64,000 nt of DNA, taken from NCBI GenBank assembly GCA_944474755.1, contig OX104123.1:17364275-17428274 (forward strand), written 5' to 3'. Numbering within the stretch: position 1 is the first letter of the stretch; every line of letters begins with the position of its first letter. This DNA is from Limnoperna fortunei (taxonomy: Eukaryota; Mollusca; Bivalvia; Mytilida; Modiolidae). The notes beneath the pieces were generated by a model. The model had not been told where the DNA came from. It was given only the letters and a program-made list of their open reading frames with translations, and ran no database searches. Positions 12,101 through 24,100 of the stretch are shown here, piece by piece. The position numbers were made by a program, and so were the translations under genes.

Positions 12101-15100
12101 ATTGCAAAAATATTTGTGTAGTTAATCCTTGACTGAAATTTAAAAGTTGCATATATATATGCACTTTTATTAAAGAATAAAATTACTAAAACTTTCAAAA
12201 ATATAAATAGCTAACCTTTTTAACTTTTTCTGACAAGGACTGCTCCATTTCTACTTTCAGTTTCTCCCCTAGTTTATCTTTCTCCTCACACACCTGGACA
12301 TACATCATTTTACACTTGTCAACTTCTTGCAAAGTCTTATTTAAATCATTTCTGTAAAAAAATGCATTATTTATGTTAAGAAATGACAGGAAATATTTAT
12401 GCTAAAAATAACAAGAGTTATATATCATAAAATCAAAATAAAAATTATTATCCTATATTTAGTAAACATATGTTTGATATTTTGCATGTATAATACTCAT
12501 AGAGGTTATACTGCCAAGGGGTGTAATATCACATCCCCTAGAAGGTAGATATGGATACCTATATATTTCCAATGGAGATTCATATCTGCCCTGCAGGGCT
12601 AGATATGGATTTTTATTAACTTACAAATTCAAGTACATGATAAAAAGGCTTTGATATGGCAATAACACACATCACATCCTGTATCAACCCTTGATCCACA
12701 TATGTCTTATGGAAGAAATTCAGTCCCAGGTCGATATGGAATGTGATATGGATATTGGCATGTAATAACCTCTTATTATACACCACAGCTCAGTGGACTT
12801 TGCCTTTCTAACTGTCCACACAGAGAGTGGTCACAGGGTGGACAAAACTTATGGCCTGTCTAACCTTGCCATGCTGCAGTGTAACGAAGATAAACCAAAT
12901 ATTTCACAACTAAATGTAATCACTCATGGAGATGACAAATGACTAAAACAACTAGATATCAGTGAGATGTTATCCACCTTTGTGGGGCCGATAGACAATA
13001 AGTTGTGATTAAAAAATTGTAAGAACATATGCCCATTCTTAAAACTATAACGTGACCTTGAGGTAAAAGTTTAAGGTCAATAGTCACTAACCATGGAACA
13101 TAGCAAGTCCAGACACGAATTGGTCATTCAAAAAGTAACACAACCTTAAAGTTGAGGTCACTAACCATAGTATGTAACATGTTGCCTTGAAATGATCTAG
13201 CACATTCCAAATATCAAAAGCCTTCCTCAAAGGAGAAAAAGTGACAGCCATTTCTCATTCAGAAAGCATAATGCAATCTTGAAGTCATGGTATGAGACAT
13301 ATTAACTTGAAATGATCTACCAACATGCCAAATATCAGTCTACCTCAAGGGAAGGGAATATGCAGAGTGATTAAAATACAGTAAACTTCAAAATGTCACT
13401 CTTTAAGGTCGGACCTTTGGTATAATAACGAGAGGGCACTCCCTATTTGCCACCAGGGAACTGTCATATATACCCAGTCAAAGAAATCTTACCTTAATTT
13501 CTCACAATCTGATTCATATTTCTTTATAAGATTAGCTTTCTCAGTAGAAAAGGTCTCAGACAGTTCCTTTCTCAGATTATCCCTGGCTTTCTCATGAACT
13601 GATTCGTATGTCTTTTGACATCTAAAAATTAATTACGAAAACAATGAAAAAATGCCTATGGAAAAAATCAGACATGATGGAGTGTATTAATAAACTAAAA
13701 CAGAACTTGATTTGATTTAAAATGATACTGAATGTCTAGAAACCTATTTGCATATTTAGCTTGTTAAACTGTAAAAACTTTATAAATAAAATAATGTAAA
13801 ATAATTAACAAAAATCTCCATTTTATTGAGATCTTTCTTATAATATTTACTGTTGTTACAAAGAAGTCTTATAATACCTTGACATTTCGAGTTGACCAAT
13901 CAAAACATTTAAACTTTGACAACAACTCCTGATGTTATGAGTCAACCATTCAAAACACTAAGATGTCAAGAGCTTCTATTATTTTTGGAGTCGACCAATA
14001 AAAAATATTTACTGATCATTAATGCCAAACCATCTCTCAAACACAATTTGGACACTTTGCTGAGTCATATGTCGTCTTTCCTACTTCTGGATTTCACAAT
14101 GAGTAACTCGACATGAGTAACACGACGGGTGTCTAATTTGAGGCAGGCATTGCATACTCATCCAGAGCACATGAATGCACACGTGGTTTCAATTGGGCTC
14201 AGATTACTCTCTTTCAGTTCTTGTGCTCTCTATTTTTGTTTTGTGTTGTATTGTATATGTCCAGATGGGTAATCGTCCCTTTACTTCTGCTCTAGTTGTT
14301 TGTCAGTTTCCGTACTGTTTTTCGGCTCACTGATCTTTACTTTCTTGAGTAAACCAATCAAATGACTTACCTGTCAAGGGCTTCTCGTTTATCCTGATCA
14401 TAATCTTTCACCATCTGAGAAATTTGCTGATTCAGCTGATTATTAATTTCTGTTAATTTTTCTTCATTTACAACAGCCTCATTCAGTCTCATTTTCAGCT
14501 CCTAAAAATATGACAAATGTACAGTTTAGGTTTAAACTGTATATATGCTCCTTATTTATAGTCAATCAAATTATGGGATTACGATGAAGTTGAATTACAT
14601 TTTCTGCAACTTTTATGTTTTATTATTGGAGTTATCAATAAATGGAAGTTCAATATTTTTTTTTAAGTAAATATTTTTTACAGAAAACAGGAGTTGCACA
14701 ACAGCTCAGATGGAAAATTTTCATTTCCTACCAATCCACAGTGGACAGTCCACCCACTGTCCACCAGACGACCTCTTATTTTGTGAACTAATATATTGTT
14801 ATGATTAACTTATGTATATTAACTTCTTATAATAACACCATACCAAAAAGAAATGGCATATTTACTACAAAGGAGGGAAAGGATAACCAAGCCCAGACCT
14901 TTTACCCACATCCAATTTGGATGGGTCCAAAAAGCAGAATCATCCTATTGAGACACAGTATGCAAGCTATTCCATTAAAACATAATGGGAGGGTAGGTTA
15001 CACATTTCAAAATGAATTACAACCAATATGATTTTGCTTACTTCGAAGGCCAAAGGATAATGTATGATCTACTTATGTGAAGAGGGGCTGGGTGTTTACG

Positions 15101-18100
15101 GTTGTTAGTCTACTATTGATCTTATGTGAAGAGGGGCTGGGTGGTTACGGTTGTTAGTCTACTATTGATCACGTGGGATGTCAACACTGAGATTTCAGGT
15201 TCAAGTCTAACTGCGCGGCAGGGTGCGCTTGAGTCCAATCTTAATTGACAAGGATTGCCAGTTTTCCTACCGAAGGTCGGGTGTTTTCAAAGGGTACTCC
15301 CGTTTCCTCAACCAATAAAAACCTGCACATACATCAATGTCTTCAGTAAGTATCTCTTTTTCCCTCCTCAGATTTTCAGCCTCTTTCTTCAGTCTTGTCT
15401 CAATGGCATTAGATTTGTCTCCAGTCCTTAATAAATCTTCCCATTCCTGGACTTTACCCTGAAAAAGAAAAGAATCAGAATCCTTTCATGGAAGACATGT
15501 GCCACACACATACCCCTGCTTTTTTATCAACAATTTTTTGTTTAAATCTAATATTTAAAGATGGATATTGCTTCCTCATAAAATAGAATAAAAGTGTGAT
15601 GATGCTATTTCTGCAGATAGGATAGTGACTACTATGTGTCAACTATGCAAAGCAGACGACCAAAATAATATGTAGGTTTTGTTTTCATGTTAATATTCAA
15701 ATACATGTAAGTCGGTGACAATTATATTTAACGCAAAGTGTTTGCATCTTTATTTTTATGACAGATTCATTAGCTGTTTTCCTATCCTATCAAATCTTAT
15801 TTCATATTCTCTCAACTAAAAACTTACCTTGTATTTGACAGCAGTTTATTTTTTTACTCTAAGCTGATTTCTTTTTACCTTTAATATCGTATTTTATATA
15901 AACTAACCTTGTATTCATCAGCTGTTTTCTCTGCCCTTTCACATCGGATTTTATATTCTCCCAAATCTCGTTTAAGTTTCCGTATATCTTCCTGTAGATT
16001 TGAAACCTGGATTCTCTTTTCTTTGTTACTGAGTAGACAGCGCTCCAATTCACACCTCAATCCATGCAGCGTGGCATCATCAGATGCCGAAATGATTGGC
16101 ACTGACCTGAAAAAGAAGACATGTCATGTATCAGCTAATATCCTGCTAGAGCAGATTTTTTTTCACCTGTTAGTCAGGGTTTCTGTGTGCACATGTGTCC
16201 ACGAAACCCTGACAAACTTAGCTGGGAAATTCCCGGGCTAGAAGTCACTATTTTAATTGGCAACATCATACCTGAATGTAGCCAATCAAAAGCTCGTTTT
16301 CTTTCGCGGCTTGGTTAGGGGATATCCAGATGTCCATTGTAAATAAACCAAATGGATGTGTTGCATAGACCATGTAAAAATCAGTGTATTTTGTACAGTA
16401 GTGTTTGTTATTACTGTGTTATTTATTAGTTGCGTTACGTTTTCTTCTCACTCAAAAATGAGTAAGAAAGACTACTGCCAAACACTTGCTTCTTCAAACA
16501 ATTTCATTAGTTATTTTGAAGGTTTGACGTCATATGAAAATCTTCTAGCCTGGAAATTTCCTAGCTAAGTTTGTCAGGGTTTCGTGGACACATGTGGACA
16601 TAGAAACCCTGACTGGTGAGGATGGTTAGTCTTGGGAGTAGACACAAAAGAGGCAACTCTTGACCTTCAGTAAGAAAACTGGCAATCCTTGTCAATTAAG
16701 ATTGAAGTCGAGTACACCCTGCCCACATTGAGACTCAAACTCGCAATTCCAGTGTTGACAGACCATGTGGTCAATAGTAGATGACTTCCTTAACCCCTCA
16801 GCCCATAATTAACTTTGTTGCTAATTACAGGATGACTCTCTATTAGATCTTTTGGTCTTACCTGCCAGTTGTGTCAGGAGTCTGAAAGTCCAGTGTTTTC
16901 CTGATTCCCAAATCTGACAAGGAATCGTTACAACTCTCTGTTTGTAGGGTATTAGAACTTAGTACTCCCAGAGCTGACGCAGCCTCAAACATGTTCAACT
17001 GCTCCTTTAAATCTTTAATCTCATCCTGAAAAAGGATATATAATTAAATAAAAAGGGGATAACTCTAACAACTTCCCATTTTAATAAATCACTAACAGAT
17101 TGACTAATCGACAAAAATTTACAAAACAAAACATAGTAGAAAGGATGAATACTGGGGGATAACTACTGTTTAAGAATTCCCTATTTTCGGAATACAGAGT
17201 TACTTCCCATTTTCAAAAAGTTGTCTTTCATAACATCTGGTATTGAACAGACAGGGAAAAATCACTTTCTGCAATTTTTCAGCTGTCATAACATCTAGTG
17301 TTTACTGTGGACCACTTTTGGCAATTTTTCAGCTGTCATAACATCTAGTGTTTACTGTGAACCACTTTCTGCAATTTTTCAGCTGTCATAACATCTAGTG
17401 TTTACTGTGGACCACTTTCAGCAATTTTTCAGCTGTCATAACATCTAGTGTTTACTGTGGACCACTTTGGCAATTTTTCAGCTATGTCATAACATCTAGT
17501 GTTTACAGCAGAGGAAGCCCAAGTACCCAGTGAAATCGCCCAATTTTTGTAAGCAATACTGGACAATTCTTGTCAATTAAGGTTTGTAAGTCAAGCACAC
17601 CCTGCCCTCAGTAAGGCTCAAACCCACACCCTCAGTGTTTACAAGCACATGGTCAATATAAGTTGACTCATTACATTATCCATTCATCCAATGAGGACCC
17701 TTTTATCAAGGTTTATCTTGCCCTACCTGGTAAGTTTGGCACAGTTCATCACCAATTTTTCTAGAAGCTATGGCCTGCTGCAACTGTATCTTTACTTGGC
17801 TCAATTCGTGAGAGGAAGCTATAAAAGTTGAAACAATAAATTTTTTTCCGGTATTGAAATCAAAAACCTACATATTTAGATCATACAATTTTGGAAATCC
17901 ATTTTTCGCAATTTATGTTTTACTTGAAATCTCTGCACACACAGTAGGTGATTTTAATTGCTTTTTACAAGCGATTTTAATTGCTTTTCACACCTGTATA
18001 ATTAATAGATGAATTAAGTAATAATAAACAACTTGTTAATTTCGTGGTAAAATTGATTAAAACATATATCAAGGTACATTGTGGAGAAAACAGACACGGG

Positions 18101-21100
18101 GCCACTCAAAGGGTGTTGACGTCGCAGGATATCAACAGCAGAGCAAAGCTCTCTAAAGTGTCACTATAGCTTAGACACCTTTTAAGGTGTACTTACTCAA
18201 CTCGAGCAGAGCCTGACATTGTTTTTGAGATTCCTCCAAACTCCTATAGCTTATTCTTTAAGGTGTACTTACTGGACTCGAGCAGAGCCTGACATTGTTT
18301 TTGAGACTCATCCAAACTCCCTTAGACACTGTTTAATGTGTACTTACTCGACTCCAGCAGAGCCTGACATTGTTTTTGAGACTCCTCCAAACTCCCTTAG
18401 ACACTTTTAAGGTGTACTTACTCGACTCCAGCAGAGCCTGACATTGTTTTTGAGACTCCTCTAAACTCCTAGTCAGCCTATTGATGGTTTCAGCCCTAGA
18501 TATCTGAGCATTCTCTGCCGACTTATAACTCTGGTCAAGCTTCATTCGTAAGGTCTCGTTCTCTGAATTCTGAAAACACATCTTCTCCATTAAAAGTCTG
18601 TGGTTGGTAAGGAATGGGATTGTTCATTAAAGAATTGTTTTCCATTGTTGGTTAGATTATTGGATAAAGACGACTTTGGGTGGGTTTACGTTAAAAAAAC
18701 GTAAAGCGGTTTATGTATAGTGCTAACCAATCCCAAAGTCATTCTATATCCAAAAATCTAACCATCAATTTAAAGCAATCCTTATATTTTTTTTTTAAAT
18801 TCAATATCATAAAAAAAATAACCTGAACAATATTTAACAATAATATTTACAATATGTTGTCACTTGTTGTTTGCAGACAAATACATGTATATCATACACT
18901 ATAAATTAACATATTCTGGGATGTTGATTGCGAGTTATCAAGGTACCTATATATCAAGTTTTATTTGTTAGTTTGAATAATGTTTAACGCCACTTTCACC
19001 AATTTTTCAGCTATATTATGGCATCAAGTTTTTACTGGAAGAGGAAGCCAAAGTTCCCAGAGAACCCACCCCCCCCCACCCCCCCTTTGGCAATCCTTGT
19101 CAATCAAAATTGCAGTCAAGTATACCCTACCGGCAGTGGGACTCAAACCCACTTCCTTACACCTGTTGCCATTATGTAACTCATTTCAACAGTCATGTCA
19201 GTTTAAGTGTTCAGTAAACCAGCAGATATGACTGAAGTCCAGCCACAAACAAACAAAAAAAAAATCTCCATCCATAACAACACAATTCCAATAGAGTTGT
19301 TTCTAGAACAGCTGACAGAAGCAGAGCTGTGATTGGTTAACATATATTTAGAATTTTAGCATATTTTATACCACAAACCAATAGAAAAAGCCATTGGAAA
19401 AAAAGGAAGATTTTCCAATGAATCCACCCACAGACAATATTTACTTAATTGTACAAACATTTAATGTCTGTTAAAAGTCTTGTTATACAAACCAAATCAT
19501 TTATCTTCCCATTCAACTCATCAATCTTCTCATTTTGGATTTTAATTTCTTTATCATATTTCTGCTGAAGACAGACAATGACTCTTTCATGTTCATGCCT
19601 AGCCCTGGCGAGACTGTCCGAGTTACCCATTTCATTGAGCTGATGTGACATAGACTCGATGGTTGACTCTGTGGCCTGGAGCTTTCTCATTAGCTAAAAT
19701 GACAACAACATATCAAAGGTGGTTTCAATTGTCCTATCGAAATAATTTGTACTAAGTATTCAGGTAAATTCTGCCTGGAAAGTGGGTTTGTGTTTGTTGG
19801 CGAATGCATGTGTTTTTGTGTGTGCATGCATGCAAGTATGTGTGCATGTGTGTTGTGCATTGTTAATTTTTGGTACTATCCCAAAACTTTTATTAGTTTT
19901 GAGTAATGTTTTCCAAAAAAAATTAAGAAATACATTATATTCCCCAACATAAATTAACATAGATCTTTTACTGAGTAAAGCGTTCAATAAATTATCACAG
20001 AAGTTAAAGATAAACCATTGTCTTACCTCATCTTTAGATTTCTGCAAACTTTCCACCTGGTTTTCAGTTGCCCTCAGTTTACCTGTCAACTTTGACACCT
20101 CGGCCTTTGAATCAACCAGTAAGCTCTGTAGTTGTTCCATGTTTGTGGAGGCACCAGCTTTCTCCCCTGAAATTTGTTTATTCAGAATAATCTTAGAAGA
20201 ACCAATATTTCAATAATGTAACATGTAACATGTAATAAATTGTATGAGAATGTTGACTTTTGATTGGTCTGACAGTCTGAAAGTCACTTAGGACGTACAA
20301 CTTGATACTGAACCACCCTGCCAAATTTCAAATTGTTCTCATGTACGATTTCTGAGAAAAGCTTGATCGTCGCGGGGCATAAAAATCATCGTCATGCACC
20401 CTTTGACGTTATATATTATTGTGCAGAATAATAAAAAAATGTCAAATTACACAAACAAAATTGTTGAGTTTATTCTAACATGTCTAATGTTTGAATTTAT
20501 TTACAAGTAATAACTATGTGTATTATACAATGTGCAAAATGGTAATTTTGTTATCTCTGGATTGAGAAAATATTTTGTCTGTTTAATCCTTAAATAAAAT
20601 AACAGTAGTTTTGAAGATAAAGAAAGAAACAGTATACCCCACTTCTTCAAAGCGGGGTTATAATAAGGCAAAGTCTCAAGTTGTTTGAACAAATGTCAGG
20701 TGGACAAATGTCAAGCACCTAAATAAAATTGAAGCAGAGTCAGGGAAAAATGTGTTACGTCTACATCAGTATCAAACAAAGCTGGATATTGACATTTTAT
20801 TTGATGTTGACATGAGTTTGACATCACAACATGACAATGTCCATTAACTTTCAGCATCAAGAAGTACATGGACAAAACTGTAATTGACATCAGAGGCCCT
20901 ATCTGTATCAATCAGCAAACTGTTACAATACCTGTATTTAAGACCACTTTCAAGATATGAAATATGTCAGTTGTCCCCCACCCCCTTTTCTACAACAATT
21001 CTCACTGGTAGCTACTCCCTCGTCATAACAAGTGTTTCTTCAATAAATTTACCCTAACCATAGGCCATTTTCAGAGCCTAATAAGTAGCTGACAATTCCT

Positions 21101-24100
21101 TAATAAATGGGCAGCTCAAACGGTTGCTTTTATTCAGGAATGCACTAACGTATGTACAGCTCAAAGTGGTGGTTTATAAAAGAGGGGCTACAACACCTTG
21201 ACCAATGGCCTGCTCAAAACGGGGTGGGGATGTTTACAAGACTTTGAGCAATTAAAAGCTTAAAGAATGTTGGATTACAAATGAGAACCACAATACCTTG
21301 AGCAATGGACAACTGATGTTTCAATATTCTGTGTTCTCTTTCCTTCTCTTCCTTAAATACTTCGAAATCTTTAGTAATTTCCTCGAGTTTGCGTCCCCTG
21401 GCTTTATACAAAGCCTGTAACTGCTGGTACTGTCGACTCTCTGTACTGTCAGTATCTTATAAGTATATGTATAACTAAGGTAGGATATTTTTACATTGAT
21501 GTTAAATATTAAATTTATCAATAGACATGTGTATAGTGCTAGAAATTTGTTGTTTTTGACTTTTCTGAAAAATTGGTAACTTTTTTATTGTATTTTTAAA
21601 CAATTATTACCAGGTTACATATGTATCCAATGTCACTTAATAATGTGCAACTTCATCTATGATGATTAGTGTTTGACTCATGTTTGAGGCTACTTTCAGC
21701 ACTTATTCAGCTATATCGTTGCATCCAGTTTTAACTGGGGCCAGAGTACTAGGTGAAAATACCTGACCTTCCGTAAGAACTGTCAGTTCTTTTTAATTAA
21801 GATTGGATTCAAGAACAGCCTGCCTGCAGTGAGACCTGCAACCTCAGTGTTGACATAGTACAAGAACAGCCTGCCTGCAGTGAGACCTGCAACCTCAGTG
21901 ATGACACAGTACAAGAACAGCCTGCCTGCAGTGAGACCTGCAACCTCAGTGTTGACACAGTACAAGAACAGCCTGCCTGCAGTGAGACCTGCAACCTCAG
22001 TGTTGACACAAAGAACAGCCTGCCTGCAGTGAGACCTGCAACCTCAGTGTTGACACAAAGAACAGCCTGCCTGCAGTGAGACCTGCAACCTCAGTGTTGA
22101 CACAAAGAACAGCCTGCCTGCAGTGAGACCTGCAACCTCAGTGTTGACATAGTTGATGAGCAGTAGACTAATTGTTTACTTTTACAACAGTGTGGGTAGA
22201 CCAGTTGTAAGTTTAGTCAACCAGTGCCAGCATAAATAAATATACCTGAATATTCATTTCGGTCAGCAACATAATTTTCCTGGGAAGGTTTAACAATATT
22301 TTCTCCTTTTCTTTCTTCATTCTCTCTATCCTTCCCACGTTTATACTGGACTTTATAGTCTTCCTGAAAATCTTGTTTCCGTGGTGATAGAGGTCGTGCT
22401 GGAATTTCATCATGACCTTGTGTCTGTTTGAGGTTGTAAAGGTCATAGTTCTGACCTTGTGGGGTCATGCCTGCTGCAGTTACTGTGTGGTATCCAAGGT
22501 CATTACTGGGCAGTGTTTGATAACCTTGGGAATATGGTGTACTCTGGTAAGGAGCCAGATTAGCTGGAAAAAAACAAATAAACACAATGTTGGTATACAG
22601 TATTACCTGAGAGTATATGTTGTATTCATTTGGTATTTAACAATATACTGGCCATCCTTGCATCAGGCAGGCACAAATTACAGGGCATTTGTAGGACTTT
22701 GAATGCATTAAAACAAATTCCTGCAGATAACAGATAAAAATATTAATAAACCAACAAAATATTACGCGTAACAGTGTCATAAAAAAAAACAACTAAAAAT
22801 TGTTAAAATTGTCGAAGGGTTACATCCCATCAGCATATGTTGTCACTATTGACAACAGTTTCTGCGAGTTTCATTTTCAAAAGTTACCAATTTGTTACTT
22901 CTGAATTCTTTGGACATGGGTGTTCTTTCTAAATTTTGTCATTTTGCCATCAAAACAAATGACCATGGAAAAAATGTTTTGACTCCCACAGTTCAGCTAC
23001 AGAGAGCCACATTTGAAAAAGTAAAAAACAAAACACACACTGAAATAACTTTCCCCTATAACAACAGCGCATGACTTACCTGCCCTTGGCTGGTCCTCCT
23101 CCTCAAAGGCCTCCCTATAAAATCCAGGATGGAAATGATGTTGTTGATGGGCATAAAGAGGTGTGGCATAATGATCTGTATGGGCATGCCCAGTATCTGT
23201 GTTGCCACCTTCTGCTTCCTGTCTTTCTGGTATAGCACCGTACTGTTGACCATAATAATGTCCATAACCTTGACCTTGGCCAAGGTCAGAATAAACATTC
23301 TGCTGACTTGTTGGAACATAATTTACTTGGTTACCATGGTGATGCATGTAAGCATCCCTATTTAGCCAATCAGATCCTTTATCGTGCTGAACCCTGTGAC
23401 CTAAAGCACTGCCTTGCTCGCTGTTGCTATGGTAACCATCACTCGTCCCACCATCATTCCCATCTAGAATTCCTTCTTGTGACCGCCGTAGAATTTCCTG
23501 AGAATGCCGCACTGATTCCTGTGACCTGCGTAGTGAAGAGGCCAACATCTCTTGTGACTGTCTCAGCAGGTCATGTGACTGGCGGACTGACAATGTGGGA
23601 AGTTCTTTAGATTGACGTATGGCTGGGACAGATTCATAGGGAGTGGGAGATTCTACTTCCTGGTGTGTTGGTAGGGGCGTTGAGCTAGATCCTTGGAAGT
23701 ATCGCCTTCCCCAACCATTTGTACCAATGTAATTTAGAGTTTGTTCACTTTCTTTGTCTCTATAAAAAATAGACAAAATATGCTAAACATATGCTCCTGT
23801 AAGATGTGTGTGATTGAATGGGGTTTAACGCCACTTTTAACAACTGTTCAGCTATATTGTGCTTTATTTCTTTAACGCATACAGCTGTCCCTACTTCAAG
23901 TAGTGTATATTATAGAAAAAAACAAGAATTGTGTTGTGTGCAAATACATTTATATGTCTGCATTATATGAACTTAACATGTAGGGTTGGATTTGGAAAAA
24001 AACATGTACATATTGACACATTAGCAAACAGGGGCCTCAGTGGCAGAGCGGTTAAGGTAGTTAGTCTACCATTGACCATGTGGTCTGTCAGCACTGAGAT

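Noticed and set aside
21783..22009. Minus ORFs with LRLQVSLQAGCS-type repeats
   Set aside because: Produced by the SINE-internal 50-bp array.
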